This document shows positions 8,230-17,465 of a stretch of 53,996 bases of DNA, one piece after another. The notes under the pieces are model-generated. The model made no database searches, was not told the DNA's origin, and worked only from the letters and a program-made list of their open reading frames with translations. Both the position numbers and the translations under genes were made by a program. The stretch comes from UBA1756 sp045132235 (GTDB lineage Bacteria; Bacteroidota; Bacteroidia; Bacteroidales; WCHB1-69). The DNA is taken from contig JBGURX010000055.1 of assembly GCA_045132235.1 (NCBI GenBank), positions 1-53,996 on the forward strand, read 5' to 3'. Numbering within the stretch: the first letter of the stretch is position 1; the number at the start of each line of letters is the position of its first letter.

Positions 8230-9054
8230 ATGCCTAAAAAGAGGATTTTGTATGTAGCTCCGGAGATATTGCCTTATCTTCCAGAAAGTTATATGTCAAA
8301 TATTTGCAGATTTCTTCCGCAGGGAATACAGGAGAGGGAGAATGAAATCCGCACTTTCATGCCGAAATTCGGCTGTATCAACGAGCGCAAGAACCAGCTT
8401 CATGAGGTGATCCGTCTGTCGGGACAGAATATCATTCTGGACAACTCCGACCACCCGCTCATCATCAAGGTGGCCTCCCTGCAGGTGGTGCGGATGCAGA
8501 TTTACTTCATCGACAGCGACGACTACTTCAAGCGCAAGCAGCTCTACCGCGACCCGGAAGGTGTTTTCTTCGCCGACAACGACGAAAGGATGATTTTCTT
8601 CGCCAAGGGCGTCATCGAGACGGTGCGCAAGCTGGGGTGGGCTCCCGACATCATCCACTGCCACGGCTGGATTACGGCCATGGTTCCTCTTTTTATCAAA
8701 ACCTGCTATAAAGACAATCCTTTGTTCCAAGACACACGCTTGGTGTACTCCGTCTATAACGATCAGTTTGAAGAGCCGCTTGCTCCCGACTTCCGCAAGA
8801 AGCTGGTGGGCACGGGCATTGAGGAGCGCTTCGCCGAAGGGCTCGAACAGGCCGGCTACCCCGAACTCATCGGCAAGGCCCTTGAGTTCTCCGATGCGGC
8901 CGTCATCGCCCATCCCGACTATGACACCCGTCTCAACCCTGCCCTCGACGCCTATCCCCGCGACAAGTTCGTGCACCCCACCACCGACGACTATGTGGAC
9001 CGCTACAACGACTTCTACGATACCTTGATGGAAAAGACACCCCTGACTTTCTAA
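8230..9054 (+). CDS. GT5 glycogen/starch synthase-like protein, N-terminal domain only
   Basis: A 274-residue protein resembling only the first Rossmann domain of GT5 glycogen synthases: a KRILYVAPE opening strand, GIQERENEIRTFMPKFG, and PDIIHCHGWITAMVPLF (the counterpart of the conserved HAHDW helix). The catalytic KxGGL motif expected after the first strand is replaced by LPESYMS, and the entire C-terminal GT-B half that carries the nucleotide-sugar site is absent. Proteins of this short type are known from Bacteroidota next to DUF4270 and panC genes. Catalysis is therefore doubtful; a regulatory or binding role is inferred. It lies 13 nt upstream of the DUF4270 gene and shares its promoter at 8204. 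Confidence 0.8.
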   Translation: MPKKRILYVAPEILPYLPESYMSNICRFLPQGIQERENEIRTFMPKFGCINERKNQLHEVIRLSGQNIILDNSDHPLIIKVASLQVVRMQIYFIDSDDYFKRKQLYRDPEGVFFADNDERMIFFAKGVIETVRKLGWAPDIIHCHGWITAMVPLFIKTCYKDNPLFQDTRLVYSVYNDQFEEPLAPDFRKKLVGTGIEERFAEGLEQAGYPELIGKALEFSDAAVIAHPDYDTRLNPALDAYPRDKFVHPTTDDYVDRYNDFYDTLMEKTPLTF

Positions 9055-9067
9055 CCTTCTCGCTTTC

Positions 9068-10372
9068 ATGAAAAAACGCGCTTCAATCCTGCTGGTCGCC
9101 CTATGGGCGATGTGCTTTTGCAGCTGCAAAAAAGATATCGACGTCATCGGACTGAACCTTCAGGATGACGACATCCTCGGTGCCGACTTCACCGAGGTTT
9201 CCATTTCCGCCTATTCCATGCTGGAAGACTCGCTGCCCACCAAAGGGCTGATCAACAACGTGGTGGGCACCATCAACGATCCGGTCTTCGGGCAGACGGC
9301 CGCCGGCTTCTGCACGCAGTTCACGGTGTCGGGAAGCAACACGGTGTTCCCCAAACAGGCTGAACTTGACTCGGTGGTGCTCAGCCTCCAGTATTCGGGC
9401 TATTTCGGCGATACCATGTCGCCCATCCGCTTCAGCGTGTACGAACTCGCCGAAGCCCTTTCCGCCAGCACTTACTACAGCAACTACGACGACCCGCAGG
9501 TGCTTCCCGCCGACCTCGTCAACAACAGCGTCTATGTGCGTCCGCAGCCTACCACTCCCGTGCGGCTCGACACCGCCACGACGGCCGCGCACCTCAGACT
9601 GCGCCTTACCAACGAGTTCGGCGAACGGCTGCTGCACATGACCAAGTCGCAGCTGGTCAACGCCACCGCCTTCCAGAATGCCTTCTACGGACTCTGCGTC
9701 CGCGCTGAGGCAATGCCCGGCCGTACCGGCAACCTCTGCTATATGAGCCTCACCTCGGCCATGACGGGTATCACCCTCTATTACAGGGTGGGACATGAGC
9801 GTAAGAAATACAATTTCCCGGTTTCCACAGACTGCGTGCGGTACAACTTCTATAGCCACGACTACACACAGGGCAATATCGACTTCCAGCGGCAGGTGCT
9901 GCAAGGCGACACCACGCTGGGACACCACACGCTCTACCTCCAGCCCACCGGCGGCGTGAAGACACGTGTTACATTCGACAATCTTAACGAGACCTTTGGC
10001 GGCAAAAATGTAGTCATCAACCGTGCCGAGCTGGTGCTTACCAACATTTCCGCCGACGAGGACTACTTCTTCCAGCCCTATAATCTTGCCCTGCAATTGA
10101 TTGAGTCGGATGGCGGCACCACCATCACGCCCGATGACGCCTCCCTTACCTCCAGCAGTTACTTCGGTGGCATCTATGATGAGAAAAGCCATGAGTACCG
10201 TTTCCGCATCACCAACTTTGTGCAGCAGCATCTGAAAAAGCCGGACGGAGACAAGGGGATTAACATTGTGGTCAGCGGTGCGGGTGTGCGTGGCAACCGC
10301 CTCGTGTTCAGGGGTACCGACGCCATCTATTCCGACCGTGCCCGACTTGAAATCTATTATACTGAATATTAG
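9068..10372 (+). CDS. DUF4270 family lipoprotein
   Basis: A 434-residue protein with a lipoprotein signal ending at C20 (FCSC followed by KKD), then the DUF4270 pattern: an IGLNLQDDDIL start, repeated SVVLSLQYSGYFGDT and RFSVYEL beta strands, and a C-terminal FRGTDAIYSDRARLEIYYTEY strand. It is predicted to be anchored in the outer membrane or on the surface. The family is common in Bacteroidota and has no established biochemical role. The order GT5-like, DUF4270, glmS is one I recognise from Bacteroidales genomes, suggesting a link to envelope polysaccharide or cell-wall precursor supply, which is inference. It is separated from glmS by 29 nt. Confidence 0.88.
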   Translation: MKKRASILLVALWAMCFCSCKKDIDVIGLNLQDDDILGADFTEVSISAYSMLEDSLPTKGLINNVVGTINDPVFGQTAAGFCTQFTVSGSNTVFPKQAELDSVVLSLQYSGYFGDTMSPIRFSVYELAEALSASTYYSNYDDPQVLPADLVNNSVYVRPQPTTPVRLDTATTAAHLRLRLTNEFGERLLHMTKSQLVNATAFQNAFYGLCVRAEAMPGRTGNLCYMSLTSAMTGITLYYRVGHERKKYNFPVSTDCVRYNFYSHDYTQGNIDFQRQVLQGDTTLGHHTLYLQPTGGVKTRVTFDNLNETFGGKNVVINRAELVLTNISADEDYFFQPYNLALQLIESDGGTTITPDDASLTSSSYFGGIYDEKSHEYRFRITNFVQQHLKKPDGDKGINIVVSGAGVRGNRLVFRGTDAIYSDRARLEIYYTEY

Positions 10373-10401
10373 ACATTTCAACCATTTACCATTAACCTAT
10401 C

Positions 10402-12246
10402 ATGTGTGGAATTGTTGCTTATACGGGATGCAAAGAGGCATACCCGATTTTGATTAAAGGATTGAAACGATTGGAGTACCGCGGCTACGACAGTGCCGGT
10501 GTGGCTCTTTCGCAGCAGGACGGCATCGCCCTGTACAAGTGCAGGGGCCGCGTGGCCGACCTCGACGAGATGTGCGCCAACAAGGATGTCTCGTCGCACA
10601 CGGGTATCGGCCATACGCGCTGGGCCACCCACGGCGAGCCCAACACCGAGAACGCCCACCCGCATCTCTCCTCCGACGGCAAAATCGCCCTCATCCACAA
10701 CGGCATCATTGAGAATTACCTCGTGCTGAAGCAGGAGCTGATCAGCCGCGGCTACACTTTCAAAAGCGGTACCGATACCGAGGTGCTGGTGCATCTGGTG
10801 GAGGATATCTTTAAGAAAGAGGATGTTACGTTGGAAGAAGCGGTGCGCATCGCCCTCTCGGGCGTCGTCGGTACCTACGCGTTGGCCATCCTTCATGCCG
10901 ATGCTCCCAACCAGCTTATCCTCGCCAAGAAGGGCAGTCCGCTGCTCATCGGCGTGGGCGACAACGAGTTCTTCATCGGTTCCGACGGTGCCCCCATCGT
11001 GGAATATACCAAGAAGGTGGTCTATCTGGAAGATGGTGACGTGGCCGTTGCCATTCCGGGCAAGAAGTTGGAAATCAGAAATGTAAATGAAGAAGGCAAA
11101 CAACGCCGTTACCAGCAGAAACTTGTGATGAACCTCGAGCAGCTGGAGAAGGGTGGTTTTGAGCACTATATGCTCAAGGAGATTTTTGAGCAGCCCAAGG
11201 CCATCAAGGACAGTATGAGAGGCCGTTTGAATGTGAAGAAGGATGTGGTTTCTCTGGGTGGAATCATTGAATATGAGACCAAGATGATGAACGCCCGTCG
11301 TTTCATCATGGTGGCGTGCGGCACCTCGTGGCATGCGGCCACCGTGGCCGAATATCTCTTTGAAAGTCTGGTGCGCGTGCCGGTGGAGGTGGAGTACGCT
11401 TCCGAGTTCCGCTACCGCAACCCCATCATCTACGAGGATGACGTGGTGATTGCCATCTCGCAGTCGGGCGAAACCGCCGACACCATCGCGGCGGTGGAGC
11501 TGGCCAAGAGCCGCGGCGCCACAGTCATCGGCATCTGCAATGTGGTGGGTTCCACGCTGGCCCGTGCCACCCATGCCGGCTCGTACACCCATGCCGGTCC
11601 CGAAATCGGGGTGGCCTCCACCAAGGCTTTCACCGCACAGGTCACCGTGCTCACGCTCATGGCCCTCTGTCTGGCCCGCAAGAAGGGCACCCTCGCCCTC
11701 TCCGAATACCACGACATCGTGAACAACTTGGAGGAAATTCCCGCCAAGTTGGAGGAGACCCTCAAGTTGAACGACCAGATCCGCGAGATTGCCAAGAAGT
11801 TCGTGGACAAACGCAACGCGATTTATCTGGGCCGCGGCATCAACTTCCCGGTCGCCCTCGAAGGCGCCTTGAAGCTGAAGGAAATCTCATACATCCACGC
11901 GGAAGGCTATCCGTCGGCGGAGATGAAGCACGGTCCTATCGCCCTGATTGACGAGGAGATGCCCGTGGTGGTGCTCGCCACCGAGCAGGAGACCTACGAG
12001 AAAACCGTCAGCAACATACAGGAGGTGAAGGCCCGCAAGGGACAGATTATCTCCGTGGTGACCCGCGGCGACGAGCTGGTGAAGCAGATGTCGGACTACT
12101 GCATCGAGATTCCGCAGACGCAGGAGCTCCTCACCCCGCTCATCTCGTGTGTGCCTTTGCAGCTGCTGGCCTACCATGTGGCCGTGCTGCGCGGCTGCAA
12201 CGTCGATAAGCCCCGCAACCTTGCCAAGTCGGTGTCGGTGGAGTAG
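10402..12246 (+). CDS. glmS: Glutamine--fructose-6-phosphate aminotransferase (isomerizing)
   Basis: A 614-residue two-part enzyme. The N-terminal Ntn-type glutaminase starts MCGIVAYTG, placing nucleophile Cys2 directly after the initiator, and has the RGYDSAG and GHTRWATHGEP loops. The C-terminal half has two SIS sugar-isomerase domains (about 290-430 and 460-600), including SQSGETADT and the VSVE carboxy-terminus. It makes glucosamine-6-phosphate from fructose-6-phosphate and glutamine in the cytoplasm, the committed step to UDP-GlcNAc for peptidoglycan and lipid A. Length is normal. It is the last gene of the operon starting at 8230. I saw no glmS-type ribozyme in the 29-nt leader, as expected outside Gram-positives. 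Confidence 0.98.
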   Translation: MCGIVAYTGCKEAYPILIKGLKRLEYRGYDSAGVALSQQDGIALYKCRGRVADLDEMCANKDVSSHTGIGHTRWATHGEPNTENAHPHLSSDGKIALIHNGIIENYLVLKQELISRGYTFKSGTDTEVLVHLVEDIFKKEDVTLEEAVRIALSGVVGTYALAILHADAPNQLILAKKGSPLLIGVGDNEFFIGSDGAPIVEYTKKVVYLEDGDVAVAIPGKKLEIRNVNEEGKQRRYQQKLVMNLEQLEKGGFEHYMLKEIFEQPKAIKDSMRGRLNVKKDVVSLGGIIEYETKMMNARRFIMVACGTSWHAATVAEYLFESLVRVPVEVEYASEFRYRNPIIYEDDVVIAISQSGETADTIAAVELAKSRGATVIGICNVVGSTLARATHAGSYTHAGPEIGVASTKAFTAQVTVLTLMALCLARKKGTLALSEYHDIVNNLEEIPAKLEETLKLNDQIREIAKKFVDKRNAIYLGRGINFPVALEGALKLKEISYIHAEGYPSAEMKHGPIALIDEEMPVVVLATEQETYEKTVSNIQEVKARKGQIISVVTRGDELVKQMSDYCIEIPQTQELLTPLISCVPLQLLAYHVAVLRGCNVDKPRNLAKSVSVE

Positions 12247-12280
12247 GGGAGAGATTTTTTATGAAAAAATCCAGAGGACA

Positions 12281-12312
12281 TTGCCATTATTGTGACGATT
12301 TTTGTACTTTTG
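12281..12312 (+). promoter_or_regulatory. Bacteroidete promoter for the threonine dehydrogenase gene
   Basis: TACTTTTG (12305-12312) is preceded by a TTG at 12281-12283, about 20 nt upstream. It lies 47 nt before the start codon. Together with the terminator at 13341 it defines a monocistronic unit. Confidence 0.65.
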
Positions 12313-12359
12313 CACCTCGAAAATTTTACCATCAACCTAAATAAAAACATACATCAGCA

Positions 12360-13313
12360 ATGAAAAGAATTTTGATTGTTGGAGCTTCCGGACAGATCGG
12401 TTCCGAATTAACTCCCGCCTTCCGTAAAATTTACGGCAGCGACAATGTGGTCGCCAGCGATTTGATTTACCCCCTTCGCCCCGAACTGGCAGAGGCCGGT
12501 CCCTCGGTGAAGATCGACGCCACCAAGGCGCAGGACATCGCCGACGCAGTCAAGAAATTCAATATCGACACCATCTTCAACCTCGCCGCCATCCTGTCGG
12601 CCAAGGCTGAGCTCAACCCGATGCTGGGTTGGAACGTCGGTATCGGCGCGCTCATCAACTGTCTGGAAGTGGCTCGCGAGTGCAACACCGCGGTCTTCAC
12701 CCCCAGCTCCATCGGCGCTTTCGGTCCCGAGACCCCGCACGACGGCACCCCGCAGGACACCATCCAGCGCCCCAAGACCATCTACGGCGTTACCAAGGTC
12801 ACAGGTGAACTGCTGAGCGACTACTACCACAAGCGCTTCGGCGTGGACACCCGCTCGGTGCGCTTCCCCGGCATCATCTCCAACGTCACCCTCCCCGGCG
12901 GCGGCACCACCGACTACGCCGTGGAAATCTATTACGCTGCCATCAAGGAAGGCAAGTTCGTATGCCCGCTCAAGGAAGGCACCCTCATGGACATGATGTA
13001 CATGCCCGATGCCATCCACGCCATCTGCCAGCTGATGGAGGCCGACCCCACCCGTCTCATCCACCGCAACTCCTTCAACGTTACGGCCATGAGCTTTGGT
13101 CCGGAAACCATCTATGCCGAAATCAAGAAGCATCTTCCTGATTTCCAGATAACTTACGATGTGGATCCGCTCAAGCAGGGCATCGCCGACAGCTGGCCGA
13201 ACTACATGGACGACAGCGCCGCCCGCAACGAGTGGGATTGGAAGCCCCAGTACAACCTCGAAACCATGACCGTGGATATGCTCGAGGTATTGAAGAAAAA
13301 ACTCAACAAATAG
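12360..13313 (+). CDS. SDR-type L-threonine 3-dehydrogenase (NAD-dependent epimerase/dehydratase fold)
   Basis: A 317-residue extended SDR. GASGQIG at 8-14 binds NAD, S116-S117 sits in PSSIGAFGP, and Y142 with K146 forms the YxxxK catalytic pair (IYGVTK). The PSSIGAFGP, RPKTIYGVTK and SVRFPGIIS segments are characteristic of the short-chain L-threonine dehydrogenases described in Cytophaga-Flavobacterium-type bacteria, which oxidise L-threonine to 2-amino-3-ketobutyrate. The partner ligase Kbl is not in the window. The alternative, a sugar epimerase of the same superfamily, is less likely given these signature segments. It is a single-gene unit with its own promoter and strong terminator, and is cytoplasmic. 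Confidence 0.85.
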   Translation: MKRILIVGASGQIGSELTPAFRKIYGSDNVVASDLIYPLRPELAEAGPSVKIDATKAQDIADAVKKFNIDTIFNLAAILSAKAELNPMLGWNVGIGALINCLEVARECNTAVFTPSSIGAFGPETPHDGTPQDTIQRPKTIYGVTKVTGELLSDYYHKRFGVDTRSVRFPGIISNVTLPGGGTTDYAVEIYYAAIKEGKFVCPLKEGTLMDMMYMPDAIHAICQLMEADPTRLIHRNSFNVTAMSFGPETIYAEIKKHLPDFQITYDVDPLKQGIADSWPNYMDDSAARNEWDWKPQYNLETMTVDMLEVLKKKLNK

Positions 13314-13340
13314 TTGTTTTTTAATTGGTTACATTACATT

Positions 13341-13372
13341 GGCTGCGGAGTTTTCTCCGCAGCCTTTTTTTT
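13341..13372 (+). terminator. Rho-independent terminator after the threonine dehydrogenase gene
   Basis: A perfect 10-bp stem, GGCTGCGGAG and CTCCGCAGCC, closes a TTTT loop and is followed by eight T residues. It lies 28 nt after the stop codon. Confidence 0.95.
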
Positions 13373-13416
13373 GTATTATTGTGAAAAAATGCCGCTGCCG
13401 AATGAAAAAAAATCCG

Positions 13417-13424
13417 TAACTTTG
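13417..13424 (+). promoter_or_regulatory. Bacteroidete -7 element for the DUF2723 gene
   Basis: TAACTTTG matches TAnnTTTG about 100 nt upstream of the start codon and downstream of the preceding terminator. The -33 position holds only GCTG, so the assignment rests on the -7 box and on position. The leader is AT-rich. Confidence 0.5.
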
Positions 13425-13524
13425 CCCTTGCCTATTTTGTAAATTGGTATTTTGTGTAAAATATTGATTTACAGAGTGTTTTATTGTTGAATTTTATCAA
13501 AAACATTAACAAAACTATCAAACA

Positions 13525-16500
13525 ATGACGAAACAGTACAAGTGGACGAACATTATTCTCGGATTGCTCGTGGGCATTCTGGCATGTGTGGTGTACATCA
13601 TGACGGCTGAACCTACCGCCTCATGGTGGGATTGCGGTGAATACATCGCTACCGACTATAAACTGCTGGTGGGCCATCCGCCTGGAGCACCCACTTTCCA
13701 GCTCTTGGGCCGTGTGGCCAGCCTCTTTGCCGCCGGTGATGTCACCAAGGTGGCCTTCTGCATCAACTGCCTGTCGGCTATCTGCAGCGGTCTCACCATC
13801 ATGTTCCTGTTCTGGACCATCACGATGCTGGGACGTAAGCTGGTGGCCAAGAGCGGCGAGATGACCACGGGTCGCATGATTGCGGTGTTCGGCTCCGCCC
13901 TCGTGGGCAGCTTGACCTACACCTTCACCGACACCTTCTGGTTCTCGGCTGTGGAGGGCGAGGTGTATGCCATGTCCTCCTTCTTCACGGCACTGGTGTT
14001 TTGGTGCATCCTGAAGTGGGACTTCGAGTACGACAACCCCAAGCCCGGTGCCAACCCGCACCGCTGGATTGTGCTGATTGCCTACCTGATCGGTCTTTCC
14101 ATCGGAGTTCACCTGTTGAACTTGCTGACCATCCCGGCCGTGGTGCTGATTGTCTATTTCAAGCTCTGTAAAAAGGCTGACTATACGGGCGTTCTGCTCA
14201 CCATTGACATTATCTCGGCCATTGCCGCCTTCTTCTTCCCTGTGACGGCTATGTTCGCCATCTGGCTGCTGGTGACGGTGCCGCTGACGGTGGTGTGTGT
14301 GAAGAAAGGAACCTTCCGGTCGCTCGCCAACTGGGGCGTGCTGTTCTCGCTGGTGGGCTCTTTCGTGCTGCTGGCCGCCGTGCTCTACTTTATCATCCCC
14401 AACGTGGTCAACTTCGCGGGTATCTTCGAGAGAATCGCGGTCAACAACATGCATCTGCCTTTCAACTCGGGAACCATCATTTTCTTCGTCATTTTGGCTG
14501 CTGTCATTGCGGTGGGCCTTTTCTTGGGTTATAAGAAGAAATCTACGGTTACCCTCGCGGCATTCTATAGTTTCTTGTTCCTTCTGGTGGGCTACTCCAC
14601 GTTCTTTGTCTTGGTGATCCGCTCCAATGCCAATCCGACCATCGACGAGAACAATCCGGAGGATGCCGTGGCCCTGTTGGCCTACCTCAACCGTGAGCAG
14701 TACGGCGACACGCCGGTGCTGACCGGCCGCACCTACAACTCCAAGGTGGTGGGCTACGAGAAGGACGGCGATGTGTATGTGCGCGATGAAAAGGCGGGCA
14801 AGTACATTGTGACGCAGACCAAGCAGAAACCCATCTATAAGAGCGGCCACCATGTTTTCATGCCGCGTATGTACGATGCCGGCCACAAGAGTGAGTATGT
14901 GAGCTGGGTGGCTGGTGGCGACCCGCAGCTGGAGCAGCGAATGCTCAAGTCTCAGAAGATTCCGTCATACAGCGAGAATATCACCTTCATGCATCGCTAT
15001 CAGTTCAACTACATGTATTTCAGATATTTCATGTGGAATTTCGCCGGACGGCAGAACGATATCCAAGGGTTGGGCGACGACATGAACGGCAACTGGATCT
15101 CTGGCATTCCTTTCATCGACAATGCCCGTCTCGGCGACCAGCCGACCGATGTGGCTTCGATGAAGAACAAGGGTACCAACAAGTACTACATGCTGCCTTT
15201 GCTGTTGGGTATCATCGGTCTCGTCTTCTACTCTGTGCGCGACCTCAAAAACTCGTTTATCGTGCTGATGCTTTTCCTGATGACGGGATTGGCTATCTCT
15301 TTCTACCTCAACATGTACGCCTACCAACCGCGTGAGCGTGACTATGCCTTTGCGGCCTCGTTCTATGCGTTCTGCATCTGGATAGGCTTCGGGGTGTATG
15401 CCATTTATTCTTTGTTTGAAAAGATGAAGAGCAAGGTGGTGCAGATTGTGGCGCCGACGGTGGCCACGCTGGTGTGCCTGCTGCTGGTGCCCGGTGTGCT
15501 GGCCAAGGAGAACTGGGACGACCACGACCGCTCGAACCGTTACACGGCGTTGGCGGCTGCCAAGGCTTACCTTGACTCGTGTGCGCCGAATGCCATCCTC
15601 TTCACAATGGGCGACAACGACACTTTCTGCATCTGGTATGCACAGGAGGTGGAAGGCTATCGTACCGACGTGCGCAACTGCAACCTGTCGCTGCTCTCCG
15701 CCGGCTGGTATGTCGATCAGATGAAGCGCAAGGCCTACGAGTCGGAGCCGCTGCCCATTGACTTTACATGGGAGCAGTACCGCGACGGTCGCCGCGACTT
15801 GGTGATTGTCAGCAATGACGAGTCAAATCCGGTGGCTTTGAAGGACTTTTTGCAGGAAGTGAAAAACGCCTCCAACAATCAGGCACAGGTCAACATGACG
15901 GCTTTCGGCAACCGCTTTTATATCGATGTTGACAAGAAGCGTGTGATTGAAAACGGCACCGTGTCGGGTCCCGACACCGCCAACATTGTGGATCGCATCT
16001 TCTTCACCTATAAGCCGAGCGACAAGTCGGCTGGCGAGGCTTACTATATGACCCGCAGCGACCTGATGGTGCTGGAGATGGTGGCCAACAGCAACTGGGA
16101 GCGTCCGCTCTACTTCGCCTCCTCCACGCTCCGCAGTTTCGGTTTCGACGATTATCTGCAGAACGAAGGCTTTGCCTACCGTTTGGTGCCGGTGCGCAAG
16201 GGTGCCACCTCCAACACTGACATTCTTTATGACAATATCATGCACAAGTTCGACGACCACACCCGTCCCGATGTGGTGAAGAACCCCGATGCGTTGAAGA
16301 ATCACACCCCGTACCAGTATGCGTGGGGCGGTATCAACGACCCGAGGGTATATAACTCGGAGGACAATGTGCGTCTGGCGCTCTCCATCATCACCATGCA
16401 CACGCAGGTGGCCAGAGATTTGGTGAACGAGTACAATTCGTTCCTCAGCGCGTACGAGCGTGCTGGCAGGGGCGAGGAGGCTGCCGAGGGCAACCTCTAC

Positions 16501-17295
16501 AAGCTGCAGCGTGCGCAGGAGGTGTTGGACCACCTGCAGACGGTGCTGCCCGATGAGTTGATGCCGTATAAGAACCAGCGTTACAGCCAGTACACGCTCT
16601 ACTTCCTCGATGCGGCCAACACCTACCAGAACATCGGCGAGGCGTATGCGAACGCGTGCGAGAAGTATCCTTCCATCAAGGGCAAGTTCGACGGTGCCAA
16701 GGCTGGCGAGTCTGCCAAGAAGGTGCGTTCCATCATCTTGGGACATGTTGCGGATGAGCTGAATTTCATCGAGAAGAGCAGTCATCGCGACAAGGTGACC
16801 AAGGCGCATGAAGAGAGTCTTGAGATGATTTACCAGCTGATTCTGCCCGAGCTTTCGGAGTGCAGCAGCGAGGAACTGTCGAAGCTCCCCGTCGCCTCTA
16901 CCTGCAGCCGTTATTTCACGGAAGCCAAGCAGCACTTGGAGGATCTGGAGGCTGATATGAGCCAGATTAGTAGGATGATGGAGGATTACAAAAAATTTAA
17001 TTTCCCATCGGCAATGGTGGACGGCAAGCAGGTATGGGTGGGATTGCCCGACAATGTGCCCGGACTGGCCGAGCGTTTCACGTCCGACCGCAATGCCATC
17101 GAGAACCGTTACAAGTATGTGCACAAGCCCAGCAGCATCTATGCCTCCTCGCTTTACACCGATGCGTGTCTGCTGGAGGTGCTTTCCAAGACGCAGTCGC
17201 CGCTGGCGGCCGAGGCCGGCAAGCTGGTGAAGCGCTTCGAGACATTGCAGCAGCAGGTTGACGATGCTTGGGATTTGGTGAAGCGGGTGAAATAA
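13525..17295 (+). CDS. DUF2723 family large membrane protein (GT-C-like, predicted glycosyltransferase)
   Basis: A 1256-residue protein. Residues about 8-650 hold a dozen or so membrane helices with the family signature ASWWDCGEYIA near 33-43, followed by KLLVGHPPGAP. The QPRERDYAFAASFYAFC loop near 604-620 and LFTMGDNDTF near 692 are also typical of DUF2723. The acidic first periplasmic loop resembles GT-C enzymes that use lipid-linked sugars, and the family has been linked to protein O-glycosylation, but the donor and acceptor here are unknown. Residues about 650-1256 form a large soluble, helix-rich domain ending with coiled-coil-like QQQVDDAWDLVKRVK. The gene is monocistronic between a terminator and REP-like hairpins. 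Bacteroidota often carry more than one such gene. Confidence 0.88.
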   Translation: MTKQYKWTNIILGLLVGILACVVYIMTAEPTASWWDCGEYIATDYKLLVGHPPGAPTFQLLGRVASLFAAGDVTKVAFCINCLSAICSGLTIMFLFWTITMLGRKLVAKSGEMTTGRMIAVFGSALVGSLTYTFTDTFWFSAVEGEVYAMSSFFTALVFWCILKWDFEYDNPKPGANPHRWIVLIAYLIGLSIGVHLLNLLTIPAVVLIVYFKLCKKADYTGVLLTIDIISAIAAFFFPVTAMFAIWLLVTVPLTVVCVKKGTFRSLANWGVLFSLVGSFVLLAAVLYFIIPNVVNFAGIFERIAVNNMHLPFNSGTIIFFVILAAVIAVGLFLGYKKKSTVTLAAFYSFLFLLVGYSTFFVLVIRSNANPTIDENNPEDAVALLAYLNREQYGDTPVLTGRTYNSKVVGYEKDGDVYVRDEKAGKYIVTQTKQKPIYKSGHHVFMPRMYDAGHKSEYVSWVAGGDPQLEQRMLKSQKIPSYSENITFMHRYQFNYMYFRYFMWNFAGRQNDIQGLGDDMNGNWISGIPFIDNARLGDQPTDVASMKNKGTNKYYMLPLLLGIIGLVFYSVRDLKNSFIVLMLFLMTGLAISFYLNMYAYQPRERDYAFAASFYAFCIWIGFGVYAIYSLFEKMKSKVVQIVAPTVATLVCLLLVPGVLAKENWDDHDRSNRYTALAAAKAYLDSCAPNAILFTMGDNDTFCIWYAQEVEGYRTDVRNCNLSLLSAGWYVDQMKRKAYESEPLPIDFTWEQYRDGRRDLVIVSNDESNPVALKDFLQEVKNASNNQAQVNMTAFGNRFYIDVDKKRVIENGTVSGPDTANIVDRIFFTYKPSDKSAGEAYYMTRSDLMVLEMVANSNWERPLYFASSTLRSFGFDDYLQNEGFAYRLVPVRKGATSNTDILYDNIMHKFDDHTRPDVVKNPDALKNHTPYQYAWGGINDPRVYNSEDNVRLALSIITMHTQVARDLVNEYNSFLSAYERAGRGEEAAEGNLYKLQRAQEVLDHLQTVLPDELMPYKNQRYSQYTLYFLDAANTYQNIGEAYANACEKYPSIKGKFDGAKAGESAKKVRSIILGHVADELNFIEKSSHRDKVTKAHEESLEMIYQLILPELSECSSEELSKLPVASTCSRYFTEAKQHLEDLEADMSQISRMMEDYKKFNFPSAMVDGKQVWVGLPDNVPGLAERFTSDRNAIENRYKYVHKPSSIYASSLYTDACLLEVLSKTQSPLAAEAGKLVKRFETLQQQVDDAWDLVKRVK

Positions 17296-17309
17296 CGATG
17301 CGATACGCT

Positions 17310-17337
17310 GTAGAGACGCGATTCATCGCGTCTCTAC
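17310..17337. repeat. REP-like perfect palindrome
   Basis: GTAGAGACGCGAT and its exact reverse complement flank a 2-nt centre (TC), a 28-bp hairpin 15 nt after the DUF2723 stop codon. No T-run follows, so it is not a canonical terminator, although it could protect the mRNA 3' end. Its GAGACGCGAT core resembles dispersed REP elements mobilised by TnpA-REP (RAYT) transposases. Confidence 0.8.
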
Positions 17338-17345
17338 CACCAAAC

Positions 17346-17449
17346 AGGCGAATAATCATTTGCTCCTCCAATAACGACAATGTACGGGCGAATCATTATT
17401 CGCCTCAACAATAAAGAATCAATGTACAGGCGAATCATTATTCGCCTCA
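17346..17449. repeat. Cluster of GGCGAAT-type REP palindromes (one degenerate, two intact)
   Basis: Two copies of the 18-bp palindrome GGCGAATCATTATTCGCC lie at 17387-17404 and 17429-17446. They are embedded in near-identical 30-bp units starting CAATGTAC at 17378 and 17420 (period 42). A degenerate copy with inverted-like centre (GGCGAATAATC then ATTTGCTCC) lies at 17347-17365. The cluster fills the gap between the DUF2723 gene and the lipoprotein gene. No transposase gene is nearby. Confidence 0.85.
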
Positions 17450-17465
17450 TTCAAACCATACCACC

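Noticed and set aside
8230..9054. Functional full glycogen synthase
   Set aside because: The product lacks the KxGGL motif and the C-terminal GT-B domain; length is about half of the normal enzyme.
10373..10401. glmS ribozyme
   Set aside because: Only 29 nt separate DUF4270 and glmS, too short for the ribozyme core.
13433..13440. Second promoter box TATTTTG for the DUF2723 gene
   Set aside because: It has only one base between TA and TTTG, unlike the consensus, and no matching -33 element.
17310..17337. Rho-independent terminator
   Set aside because: The stem is perfect but no T-run follows, and the core matches REP-type hairpins.
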